DNA of 38,826 nt from JBIOWF01 sp044868295 (GTDB taxonomy: Bacteria > Actinomycetota > Actinomycetes > Streptosporangiales > Streptosporangiaceae). Location: the NCBI GenBank assembly GCA_044868295.1, contig JBIOWF010000327.1, forward strand, positions 1-38,826, read 5' to 3'. This document shows positions 16,178-27,086 of the stretch, in pieces. Both the position numbers and the translations under genes were made by a program. Every line of letters begins with the position of its first letter. The stretch's first letter is position 1. The notes beneath the pieces were generated by a model that was not told the origin of the DNA, did no database searches, and saw only the letters and a program-made list of their open reading frames with translations.

Positions 16178-17509
16178 TCAAGCGCTGAGACCCCCGCCTT
16201 CGGACGGGGAAGGAGACGCGGAACAGTCCCGCGCGAAGGCCTCCTGCGCCGACGCGTTGCGCCACAGCAGGGCGAACGAGATCAGATAGAGGCTCAAAGC
16301 GGTGACCAGGCCGTCGTAAACGAACATGTACAAGAGCACGAGCAACATCACGAGGGTCCCGGCCTGCCCGATGGGCGACCGGTCGGGCCAGTAACGCCGG
16401 ATCGCCCCCGCGAAGAAGCCGATGTACAGCAGGGCCCCGGCGAAGCCCTGGGTGATGAGCAGCAGCCACAACTGGCCGTCGCTGCCGAGCGGTGGATGGC
16501 CGCAGGTGTCGCACCAGGCGGTCTTTCCGGTGGTCACGGTGCGATGGTTGCCGAAGGCGTTTCGGGTGTTGCCGTACCCGATCATCGGTGAGGCGGCCGC
16601 GGCCCGCACCGTGGATGAGACGGTGAACGCCCGGATGTCGTTGCTGTGCGGGTTGTCCAGCCGCTCGCCCACCATGGCGCCGAGGGGGGAGAGCAGGAAC
16701 GCGGCCGTCGCCAGCGCGGCAGCCGTACCGATGAGGAGGGGGCGTCGCCCGCGCAGGGCGAGGTAGGCGACGGAGGCGCCCAGCCCGATCCACAGTCCAC
16801 GGTTGAGCGAGTAGACGACCGGGATCGCGGCGAGGGCGAGCAGCAGCGCGGCGCAGGCCCGTCTGAGCGGCCCGCCGTACGCCCACCAGCCCACGACGAA
16901 CCAGATGACCAGCACGGACATGTTGCTGCCCCAGGCGTTCGCCCATTCGAAGGGCGCCTCGGGCCGGGGCAGGGCGTGGCCCAGCACATGCTGCATCTGC
17001 GCGGCGGTCGGGTGGATGAGGTTGTTGACGAACGAGTTGCCGCTGATCCATTGCGGCAACACCATCTCGACGGGGGAGGTGAACTGGAAACCGGGGGCGA
17101 ACACGCCCAGTAGCCCGCCTGCGACGGTCGTGACGAACAGCGCGCCCAGCATGCGCACCAGGGCGAGCTGCGGCAGCTCGTCCAGGGCGAGGTTGCCCAG
17201 GTAGAGCACCATGATCAGGAGGGCCGCGTAGAGAGCGAGCCGCATCACATAGCCGATGACCCGGCCGGCGGTGAGCTCGCCGTAGGTGCCGGCGGGCGTC
17301 TCGGCCAGCGTCAGCGCGCTGATCACGTAGCCGGCGAGCAGGAGCGCCCACAGGCCGATGCCTTTGGGAACTTTGATCGGCCGTCTGTTCCACAGCACCA
17401 CCCCCATCGGGACGGCGAGCAGGATGATCGACAGCCCGCCGAAGCCGAGCGCCCACCAGACCGGATAACCGACGAGCAGCGCGGCGATGGGCCACACCGC
17501 CGGTTTCAC
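16178..17509 (-). CDS. O-antigen ligase/polymerase-like membrane protein
   Basis: A 443-residue polytopic protein with about 11 hydrophobic helices and a large external loop between GAMVGERL and HPPLGSDGQLW. The Wzy_C/O-antigen-ligase signature is visible as NRGLWIGLGASVAYLALRGR, SSTVRAAAASPMIGYGNTRNA (SPMIGYGNTRNAFGN) and GSDGQLWLLLITQGFAGALL. Such proteins polymerise or transfer undecaprenyl-linked glycans outside the membrane. The GTG start overlaps the Wzz-like stop as GTGA. It is the second gene of the operon. Confidence 0.83.
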   Translation of the reverse strand: MKPAVWPIAALLVGYPVWWALGFGGLSIILLAVPMGVVLWNRRPIKVPKGIGLWALLLAGYVISALTLAETPAGTYGELTAGRVIGYVMRLALYAALLIMVLYLGNLALDELPQLALVRMLGALFVTTVAGGLLGVFAPGFQFTSPVEMVLPQWISGNSFVNNLIHPTAAQMQHVLGHALPRPEAPFEWANAWGSNMSVLVIWFVVGWWAYGGPLRRACAALLLALAAIPVVYSLNRGLWIGLGASVAYLALRGRRPLLIGTAAALATAAFLLSPLGAMVGERLDNPHSNDIRAFTVSSTVRAAAASPMIGYGNTRNAFGNHRTVTTGKTAWCDTCGHPPLGSDGQLWLLLITQGFAGALLYIGFFAGAIRRYWPDRSPIGQAGTLVMLLVLLYMFVYDGLVTALSLYLISFALLWRNASAQEAFARDCSASPSPSEGGGLSA

Positions 17510-18717
17510 GTGGGCTGCTCCACGGGGTGGGGCTCCGGTGCCGAGATCGTCGGCGGGATGGTGACCGCGCCGAGCACCGTCGCACCGCGCCTCGTCAATT
17601 GCCGTACGGCATGCGCCACCTGCGTGGAGGTCGCCCGTCGCAGGTCGATCAGCAGCAGCGCCGCGTCGGGACGGGCGCCCGGATCGGTCACGACGGAGAT
17701 CGGGGCGAGGTAGGAGAGGGCGGCGCCGAGCCTCTCGGCGATCGGCGCCGGAGCCGCCGCCGCGCCGGTCCCTTCGAGGAGAAGCGCGTGGTAGCCGTCG
17801 CCGAGCGAGGCCACCACGGCCGCCGCGAGCGCGCGGAAGACGGCGGCGTCGGGCTTGGGCGGGATCTCCGCCAGCAGCGGGAGCCCGGTGAGGCGCTCCA
17901 CGTCGGCGGAGGTACGCAGCCGGGTGTCGAGCCGATCCCGGCCGAAGGCCGCGCCCGCCCCGGCTAACAGGCCGAGAAACAGCCCGCTGCCGAGGTAGAG
18001 CGGGATGCTGGGAGAACTGGGCGTGAACGGCGGCTGCGCCTTGCTGATCACTGTTCCCGGAGTGATCGCGATGGTTCTGAGCGCGTCGTACTTCAAGGTG
18101 AGGCTGTAGACCTGCCGGCCGAGGACGGACTGTTGATGGGCGGCGACGGTCCGCTGGGCCGACCCCCGGGCGAGTGTCGCGACGCTCCCGGCGGCCTTGG
18201 CGAGAGCGGCGTCGACGTCACGGAGTTTTGCGCCGAGCACCTTCAGCTGGGCGGTCAGGGTCTGCGTCGCGGCGGCCGAGCGGTTGCGCAGATATGCGTC
18301 GGCGAAGGCCTGGGCGCCCGCGGCCGCCGTCAGCGGATCGGGCGCGGTGAACGAAATGGAGAGAATCGCGGAATTAGGTGGAACGTAGACGGCGACGTGC
18401 TCTCGCAACCCCTCTGGATCCGTATTTTTCAATATTTCGGCAGCCTTGTTGGCCACTACGGCAGATTGGGCGATCTGCGCCTCTGTGTCTAGATTCAGCG
18501 GTTCACGTTGCCGGGGAGTTATCTGATTTGTCTGCTCCTGAACGCCGGTCGGCAGCACCTGAACCTGTGCGGTGGAGGTGTATTCCGCCGGTGTGGACGC
18601 CACCAGCGCGCCGCCGCCGCCGATGCCCGCGATCAGGCAGGCCAGGACGAGTGATCGTCGACGGCGGAGCACGGAACCGTACTCCGCGAGATCCCGGCTG
18701 TGTGGCGGCAGACTCAT
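17506..18717 (-). CDS. Wzz/chain-length-determinant-like membrane protein
   Basis: A 403-residue protein of the Wzz/YveK type. The N-terminal Wzz domain starts DLAEYGSVLRRRRSLVLAC and includes the first membrane helix; a coiled-coil-rich extracellular middle (about 60-220) follows; the second membrane helix is IPLYLGSGLFLGLLAGAGAAF; the cytoplasmic tail has RLRTSADVERLTGLPLLAEIP, the region that usually leads to a BY-kinase. Here the tail lacks a Walker A motif, so no tyrosine kinase is fused, and none is encoded nearby. Residue 251 is a TTA codon (17967-17965). First gene of the leftward polysaccharide operon, with GGAGAG before the ATG. Confidence 0.82.
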   Translation of the reverse strand: MSLPPHSRDLAEYGSVLRRRRSLVLACLIAGIGGGGALVASTPAEYTSTAQVQVLPTGVQEQTNQITPRQREPLNLDTEAQIAQSAVVANKAAEILKNTDPEGLREHVAVYVPPNSAILSISFTAPDPLTAAAGAQAFADAYLRNRSAAATQTLTAQLKVLGAKLRDVDAALAKAAGSVATLARGSAQRTVAAHQQSVLGRQVYSLTLKYDALRTIAITPGTVISKAQPPFTPSSPSIPLYLGSGLFLGLLAGAGAAFGRDRLDTRLRTSADVERLTGLPLLAEIPPKPDAAVFRALAAAVVASLGDGYHALLLEGTGAAAAPAPIAERLGAALSYLAPISVVTDPGARPDAALLLIDLRRATSTQVAHAVRQLTRRGATVLGAVTIPPTISAPEPHPVEQPT

Positions 18718-18755
18718 GAAGATCTCTCCGTGCCTGTGGTTGAGCTCGGTCTCGA

Positions 18756-18813
18756 ACTATAGGCCGGGTTGAGGTTTCCCCCATCGAATATTGAAGATTT
18801 TCTTCCATCGAAT
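18756..18813 (-). promoter_or_regulatory. AT-rich divergent promoter region with CCATCGAAT repeats
   Basis: The 214-bp gap between the Wzz-like gene and the GH26-like gene is much richer in A/T than its surroundings. On the minus strand TATAGT (18761-18756) is a good -10 for the polysaccharide operon. Upstream of it are two direct repeats CCATCGAAT (18781-18789 and 18805-18813, 24 bp apart) that flank an inverted repeat GAAGA-TTT-TCTTC (18793-18805). This looks like an activator or repressor site; the factor is unknown. Confidence 0.55.
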
Positions 18814-18925
18814 CACGGAACAATAACGTGGCTTTATCTGAAATATCGGGCGATGTGACATGGCAAAGTCGGCCCCGGGCCTCCGTCTCCTAATGGGAAG
18901 GTGAGTCCCGAGTCATTCAAAAGGA

Positions 18926-18997
18926 GGGGGCATGGTGCAAAGTGGGGGCATGGTGCAAAGAGGGGGCGCGGCGCAAAGAGGGGGCGCGGCGCGACGA
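18926..18997 (+). repeat. 18-bp tandem repeat, four units, at the start of the GH26-like gene
   Basis: Units GGGGGCATGGTGCAAAGT, GGGGGCATGGTGCAAAGA, GGGGGCGCGGCGCAAAGA and a diverged fourth copy run without gaps. The first two each carry an ATG and the Shine-Dalgarno AAGGAGG merges with unit one. The array encodes MVQ(S/R)GG / AAQRGG repeats preceding the signal peptide. Copy change would add or remove possible start codons. Confidence 0.9.
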
Positions 18998-20029
18998 ACA
19001 CGGGTCGTCGGCCTGGTCGTCGGCCTGGTCGTGTCGCTGGCGGGATGCTCCGCCGCGTCCGGCACGTCGAAGAGCCTCGGGGCCCGCCCCGGCGACGCGT
19101 ACAAGTCGCCGGACTGCGAGGTGACCGCCAAGCTCATCCCCACGTGCGGGGCGTGGTGGGGAATCGCTCCAGACGTCTTCACCGGTACGCGGCCCACACG
19201 TGCCGTCGCGCGGGCGGAGGAGCGGATGGGGCGCAAGGCCGACATCGTGCACTTCTACCATCGGGGCGGCGAACTGTTCCCGACCGCGGCGGAGCGGGAG
19301 ATCGCCAAAGGGCCGCGACTGCTGCTGATCAACTGGAAGCCGTCGATGACCCACACCTGGGCACAGATCGCCCAGGGAGCGGTGGACCAGCGGATCGACG
19401 CGCTGGCCCGGCACATCACCCGGACCTTCCCCGGCCGGTTCTTCCTCACGATCCACCACGAGCCGGAGAACGACGTGCGAGGGGGCGGCGGCAACTCCGC
19501 GGAAGACTACGCCGCGATGTTCCGGCACGTCGTCACCCGCCTGCGGGCGCAGGGCGTGACGAACGCGGTCACCGTGATGACGTACATGGGCGCCCCCAAC
19601 TGGGCGACCAAGCCATGGTTCGAGCAGCTTTACCCAGGTGACGACGTGGTCGACTGGATCGGCCTGGATCCCTACGCCGACAGCCGGGTCCGCGACTTCG
19701 CGAGCCTGGTCAACAAGACCCGCCCGGATCATCCGCAGTGGCCCGGCTTCTACCGCTGGATCCAGTCACGCTACCCCGGGAAGCCGATCATGGTGGCCGA
19801 GTGGGGCGCCTTCGAGCGGTACGGCGTGCCGCGGTTCAAGCGGGACTTCTACGCCTCGGTCAAGCGCCAGGTCCACGAGTATCCCCAGGTCAAGGCCCTT
19901 GTCTATTTCGATTCGCCGCTGGCGCCACGCGGCGACACGAGATTCGACACGACCCCCGCCGCCGCCAAGGCGTTCTCGGAGCTGGCCAACGAACGACACT
20001 TCACATCGACCCAGGTTCCACCCGCCTGA
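18932..20029 (+). CDS. GH26-like glycoside hydrolase, secreted lipoprotein
   Basis: A 365-residue exported protein. After a repetitive basic N-terminus comes a hydrophobic signal segment ending in the lipobox LAGC, so the mature protein is probably lipid-anchored. The catalytic domain resembles GH26 (beta-mannanase and related endoglycanases): the acid/base Glu in FFLTIHHEPEND (residue about 176) and the nucleophile Glu in IMVAEWGAFE (about 289). It also has VDWIGLDPYADS. Divergent from the polysaccharide operon, it may trim or remodel the same glycan, as exopolysaccharide loci often carry a hydrolase. Substrate not inferable. ATG at 18932 has AAGGAGG; an ATG 18 bp further on (18950) is an alternative. 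Confidence 0.78.
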   Translation: MVQSGGMVQRGGAAQRGGAARRTRVVGLVVGLVVSLAGCSAASGTSKSLGARPGDAYKSPDCEVTAKLIPTCGAWWGIAPDVFTGTRPTRAVARAEERMGRKADIVHFYHRGGELFPTAAEREIAKGPRLLLINWKPSMTHTWAQIAQGAVDQRIDALARHITRTFPGRFFLTIHHEPENDVRGGGGNSAEDYAAMFRHVVTRLRAQGVTNAVTVMTYMGAPNWATKPWFEQLYPGDDVVDWIGLDPYADSRVRDFASLVNKTRPDHPQWPGFYRWIQSRYPGKPIMVAEWGAFERYGVPRFKRDFYASVKRQVHEYPQVKALVYFDSPLAPRGDTRFDTTPAAAKAFSELANERHFTSTQVPPA

Positions 20030-20049
20030 CCAGAGCCCCGGCCCGCGGC

Positions 20050-21276
20050 TCAGCGGATCCAGCCGCCGGAGACGAGCAGGTTGAGCACGGTGCCGACGGC
20101 CCGGTCGACCGTGATGCCGGTGGTGTCCAGGACCAGTTCGGCGTCGTCCGGCTCCTCGTACGGATCGGAGATCCCGGTGAACTCCGGGATGAGCCCGGCG
20201 CGCGCCTTGGCGTACAGGCCCTTCCGGTCGCGCCGCTCGCACTCCTCCAGCGGGGTGGCGACGTGGACGAGCAGGAAGTCGGCGCCCACCTCCTCGGCCA
20301 TCGCGCGGGCCTCGTCCCGGGTGGCCGCGTAGGGGGCGATGGGCGCGCAGATGGCCAGGCCGCCGTGCCGCGCCACCTCGGCGGCGACGAAACCGATCCG
20401 CCGGATGTTGCGGTCGCGATCCTCCTTGGAGAACGTCAGTCCGGCCGACAGAAGGTGGCGGACCACGTCTCCGTCCAGGTAGGTGACGGTGCGCCCGCCC
20501 CGCTCCAGCAGCGCGTCACGCAGCCCCCGCGCGATCGTCGACTTGCCGGATCCGGACAGGCCGGTGAAGAACACCACGAGCCCGCGCCGGTGCGGCGGCC
20601 CGGGGATCACGACGGGCGCGGGGCCCGCGTAGTGCTCGGTCGCGCCGTAGTTCCGCGCCACATGCTCGCGCAGCTCCAGGTCGATCTCGGCGTTCTCACG
20701 CGGAGCGAGCGGGACGGCGACCACCGACGAGCCCGGGACCTCGGCGGACGCCTTGAGGGCGGCCCGGACCACGGCGGGGCCGCTCTCGCCGAAAACGAGG
20801 GGCAGGAACAGGACGGCCGCCGCCAGCTCCTCGGCCGTGGCCACGATGTCCTCCAGCGCGCCCGAGTCGAGTGGCCCACGCATGGTGACCGCGAGAATCT
20901 CGCCCTCGGGCAGCTCCTTGCGGACGTCCTCGGTCGTACGGCGCAGCCGGGCGAACGGCCCGTAGACGGGTGCGTCCAGCGCTTCGACCGGTCCCGCGGC
21001 GTGATGCCCGTCCCGCTCCCGCACGGTCAGTACGGCCACCGCCGCGCCTTCGGGGTCCTTGAGCGTCACCCGGTCGCCGGGCCGGATGTCATCGGGAAGC
21101 GCGATGGTGATCGGATCAGGCCACGGGGTCCCGTCGGCGAGCGTTCCGCGCTCGATCACCTCGTCCACGTCGGACGAGCCGAGGAAGCCGGTCAGCGGCG
21201 CGTACGCCCCCGAGAGCAGCAGCTCCAGGTCGGCCAGTTCGCGCGCGTCGGGGGTCCACTCAGTCATGACTTCCAT
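20050..21276 (-). CDS. cysC: APS kinase (CysC) with degenerate ATP-sulfurylase-like N-terminal domain
   Basis: About 408 residues. The C-terminal half is a complete APS kinase making PAPS: P-loop VFFTGLSGSGKSTIARGL, LDGDVVRHLL, FSKEDRDRNIRRIGFVA, and KGLYAKARAGLIPEFTGIS. The N-terminal half follows the ATP-sulfurylase outline (ELADLELLLSGAYAPLTGFL at the start) but the active-site motif QxRNPxHxxH is missing: at that place stands VTMRGPLDSGALEDI, and the later RDHAG-type motif is also gone. Sulfurylase activity is therefore doubtful. It would supply PAPS to the two sulfotransferases next door. Start is either ATG 21276 or 21267. It converges on the GH26-like gene with a 20-bp gap. Confidence 0.85.
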   Translation of the reverse strand: MEVMTEWTPDARELADLELLLSGAYAPLTGFLGSSDVDEVIERGTLADGTPWPDPITIALPDDIRPGDRVTLKDPEGAAVAVLTVRERDGHHAAGPVEALDAPVYGPFARLRRTTEDVRKELPEGEILAVTMRGPLDSGALEDIVATAEELAAAVLFLPLVFGESGPAVVRAALKASAEVPGSSVVAVPLAPRENAEIDLELREHVARNYGATEHYAGPAPVVIPGPPHRRGLVVFFTGLSGSGKSTIARGLRDALLERGGRTVTYLDGDVVRHLLSAGLTFSKEDRDRNIRRIGFVAAEVARHGGLAICAPIAPYAATRDEARAMAEEVGADFLLVHVATPLEECERRDRKGLYAKARAGLIPEFTGISDPYEEPDDAELVLDTTGITVDRAVGTVLNLLVSGGWIR

Positions 21277-21409
21277 ATCCGATCGACTCAACCGGTTACG
21301 CACCTTACTCCGGACTCTGCGCCGGAGCACTCCGGTCGTGCGGACACGACGCCCGAGAGGGTGACGCCGGCTCCGAAGGCGATCGAAGACGGCGGTGCAG
21401 ATCACGGGG

Positions 21410-21503
21410 CCATAGCGGCGATCGACGGCGGTCGCGGCCCGGATCAGGCAGCCGCCCCGGCCGCCATAGCGGCGATCGACGCTGTTCGCGGCTCGGATCA
21501 GGC
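21410..21503. repeat. Direct repeat, two ~40-bp copies 54 bp apart
   Basis: Copies at 21410-21449 and 21464-21503 share CCATAGCGGCGATCGACG, then a variable (GCG/CTG) triplet, then TTCGCGGC or GTCGCGGC and GGATCAGGC. They lie between the APS kinase gene and the downstream end of the leftward methyltransferase, outside any gene I support. GC-rich intergenic tandem repeats of this kind recur in this window (see 7588-7708). Confidence 0.8.
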
Positions 21504-21532
21504 GAGCCAGGGGCCGATCTGACGGCGGCGAC

Positions 21533-22279
21533 TCAGATCAGGCGGGCGAAGTGGTTCTGCGGCTTCCGCACGACGAGGGTGACCTGGTCGTGGGCCGCGG
21601 TGAGGCGGCTGCCGGAGAGCTTTTCCACCATCCGGCACACCACGCCCACCAGGCGCGAGTGGGGACCGAGCCGGGCCGGGCCGCTGGTCGTCACCTGATC
21701 GTCGGCGATCACCAGGCCGCGCATCAGGCAGTACGCGTGGATCCCCTCTCGCGAGGCCACCGACTCGTAGATCGCCGGGAGGGGGCCCACCGATCCCGCC
21801 GGGACGAAGCTCTTCCAGAACAACCGCCGCAGCCACCCGGGCGTCATCCGGTCGCAGAAGCCGTACGCCGTGCGCCTGTCCCGCAACTTGATCAGCAGCA
21901 GCCCGCCCGGCCGCAGCGCGGAGACGATGCGGTCCAGAACGAGCTCGGCGTGCTGGATCCGCTCCAGCAGGAAGTCCACATAGGCCACATCGTGGGAGCG
22001 CGGCGGCAGCGGCACCGACCGCATGTCGCCCACGCACCACGAGTCGAGGTCCTGGCGGCTCGCCGTGTGGGCGTTCAGAGACGGCAGATCCTCGTCCACG
22101 CCGACGATCCGGCAGTCGAACCGGTCGGCGGCGGCGCTGGGGAACGTGCCCGGACTGTCGCGGCCGCATCCGGCGACGAGGATGTCGAGCCGCCGCCCCA
22201 GCTGCTCGGTCCACCGCTCACGGATCCGCTGCGTGAAGACGTCGTCCTGATCTACCGGCGACCATCGAACCTCTGACAT
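21533..22279 (-). CDS. Class I SAM-dependent methyltransferase
   Basis: A 248-residue methyltransferase. Motif I is LDILVAGCGRDSPGTFP (residues about 32-48), unusual in having AGCGRD where most have GxGxG; the acidic ribose-binding residue is in CRIVGVDEDLPSL. Motif IV is near SHDVAYVDFLLERIQHAEL and the post-motif RPGGLLLIKLRD is typical. ATG at 22279 (MSEVRWSPVDQDD) is preferred over the long upstream extension to 22603, whose translation is low-complexity. No Shine-Dalgarno, so possibly leaderless. Its role beside the sulfated-glycan genes is unclear; O-methylation of the glycan is one possibility. Confidence 0.72.
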   Translation of the reverse strand: MSEVRWSPVDQDDVFTQRIRERWTEQLGRRLDILVAGCGRDSPGTFPSAAADRFDCRIVGVDEDLPSLNAHTASRQDLDSWCVGDMRSVPLPPRSHDVAYVDFLLERIQHAELVLDRIVSALRPGGLLLIKLRDRRTAYGFCDRMTPGWLRRLFWKSFVPAGSVGPLPAIYESVASREGIHAYCLMRGLVIADDQVTTSGPARLGPHSRLVGVVCRMVEKLSGSRLTAAHDQVTLVVRKPQNHFARLI

Positions 22280-22605
22280 GTTACGAAGAGTAGTCAATGG
22301 AACACGTGAAGTCGGGGATTTGGATGATGGCCCGCCCCCGGCCGCCGACTGGGCCGGCCGGGCGTAGCCATGTGTGACCTCGCGTCGGATCATCCCCAGG
22401 CCGGCGTGGAGCTGTGCGATGTCGCCTCCGGTCGTCGAGTGGGCCGGCAGGGCATGGCCGCGTGGGCCGACGGGGCGTGCGTGGCCATCGGACCCGCCGC
22501 CGGTCGTCGCATGGGTCGACGGGCGTAGCCTTGTACCCCTATAACCCCGGTCCGCTGCGGGCTCGGGGCCGTTTCGCTTGCCGTCGTGGGGCTCTGAAGT
22601 CATCT
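22280..22605 (+). promoter_or_regulatory. mfd upstream region with degenerate repeats and a TATAAC -10
   Basis: Between the methyltransferase and mfd start codons lie ~325 bp without a supported gene. Imperfect repeats of the type GGTCGTCG(A/C)(A/G)TGGG(C/T)CG(G/A)C and GGGCGTAGCC recur at about 22350, 22425, 22470 and 22500. TATAAC at 22540-22545 is a good -10 for mfd, with TCGACG 18 bp upstream as a weak -35, giving a 5' leader of about 55 nt. Confidence 0.5.
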
Positions 22606-26103
<3,498 letters not shown>

Positions 26104-26332
26104 CCGGCGGATCGGCGAAAAGTCATGAGATCGCAGGAACGGCGATCTCGGCAGTCGGCACGGGATGGCGGAAAGCGCGATTTCACGAGCAGGTGCGAGG
26201 TCGCTCGGACAGCCGTGATCTCCGAAGCGGGCATGAAGTTGCGGAAGCGGCGATCTCAGCGGGTCGCCGTGAGGTTGCGGGAAAACAGAGAATCGGCACA
26301 ATTGCCTGACCGGGTTGTCGGGAGGATCGTTC
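26104..26332. other. Gap between mfd and the lipoprotein gene
   Basis: About 230 bp with no supported gene. It contains three imperfect occurrences of GGCGATCTC(G/A)GC-like sequence and scattered GAAGCGG(C) motifs, again suggesting degenerate repeats. No clear promoter or terminator was recognised. Confidence 0.4.
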
Positions 26333-26932
26333 GTGAAGTCGTATCGAGTGCGCGTCGCCGTGGCGGTGGCCGTCGCCAGCGTGGCGTTGAGCGCCTGTGG
26401 GCCCCTCCAGGCCGGTGCCGCGGCCATCGTCGGCAAGGAGCGCATCACCTCGAGTGATCTGGACGCGGACGTCCGCGAGTACCGCAAGGACCTGGCCGCG
26501 AACAAGATGTCCGAGGAGCAGCTGGGCCTGACCTTCTCGGTCCCGCAGATGATCCTTCTCAACGTGGCCAACGCCAGGCAGTACGCCGAGTTCGGCAGGC
26601 AGAAGGGCGTTCCGGTCACCAACGGGGAGATCGACGCCATCGTCACCGCCCAGGGCGGCCAGGCGAGGCTCAACCAGACGCTGCTCGCCAGCGGCATCCC
26701 GCTCTCCGAGGGCCGGGCGGCCATCCGCGCGCTGATCATCCGCCAGAAGCTGATGGCCCAGATGGGCGCGGGGAGCGACCAGCAGAGCCAGCAGGCGGCC
26801 CTCCTCAGGGTCACCCAGCAGGCGGAGGCCGTCGTGCCGGTCCGCTTCAGTCCCCGCTACGGCAAGTTCGAGGCGCAGCAGGGTTTCGTCGCGGACGACC
26901 GCTTCGGCGCCGTCGCCGCCACAAGCAACTGA
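26333..26932 (+). CDS. SurA N-terminal-domain-like lipoprotein
   Basis: A 199-residue exported lipoprotein. A short basic N-terminus (VKSYRVRVAVAVAVASV) leads to the lipobox LSAC, so it is probably diacylglyceryl-anchored. The mature part starts with the SurA/PrsA-type N-terminal pattern (AAIVGKERITSSDLDADV; GVPVTNGEIDAIV) but no rotamase domain follows, so it would act as a chaperone-like protein rather than an isomerase. The GTG start has GGAGGA six bases upstream. The gene sits between mfd and mazG, as in other actinomycetes. Confidence 0.83.
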   Translation: MKSYRVRVAVAVAVASVALSACGPLQAGAAAIVGKERITSSDLDADVREYRKDLAANKMSEEQLGLTFSVPQMILLNVANARQYAEFGRQKGVPVTNGEIDAIVTAQGGQARLNQTLLASGIPLSEGRAAIRALIIRQKLMAQMGAGSDQQSQQAALLRVTQQAEAVVPVRFSPRYGKFEAQQGFVADDRFGAVAATSN

Positions 26933-26967
26933 CCCTTCCCGTCCGTGATCGGGCCGCGACCGGTGAG

Positions 26968-26993
26968 TGTCCGCGTGATCGCAGGCGCGGACA
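26968..26993 (+). terminator. GC-rich hairpin between the lipoprotein and mazG genes
   Basis: TGTCCGCG (26968-26975) and CGCGGACA (26986-26993) form a perfect 8-bp stem with a 10-nt loop, 36 bp after the lipoprotein stop. No T-tract follows, as is common for high-GC terminators. Confidence 0.5.
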
Positions 26994-27074
26994 GGTTCGA
27001 GGTATCCGGCACCGTCCCGTTCCTGGGCGCGATCGGGCGGTGGCTGGGGGCTTCTGCGTGATCACGGGCGTGGA

Positions 27075-27080
27075 TAGGGT
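27075..27080 (+). promoter_or_regulatory. mazG -10 element, leaderless start
   Basis: TAGGGT ends six bases before the ATG at 27087, with TTCTGC 17 bp upstream as a poor -35. The expected transcription start coincides with the A of the ATG, and there is no Shine-Dalgarno, so mazG is probably leaderless. Confidence 0.5.
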
Positions 27081-27086
27081 TGGTTT

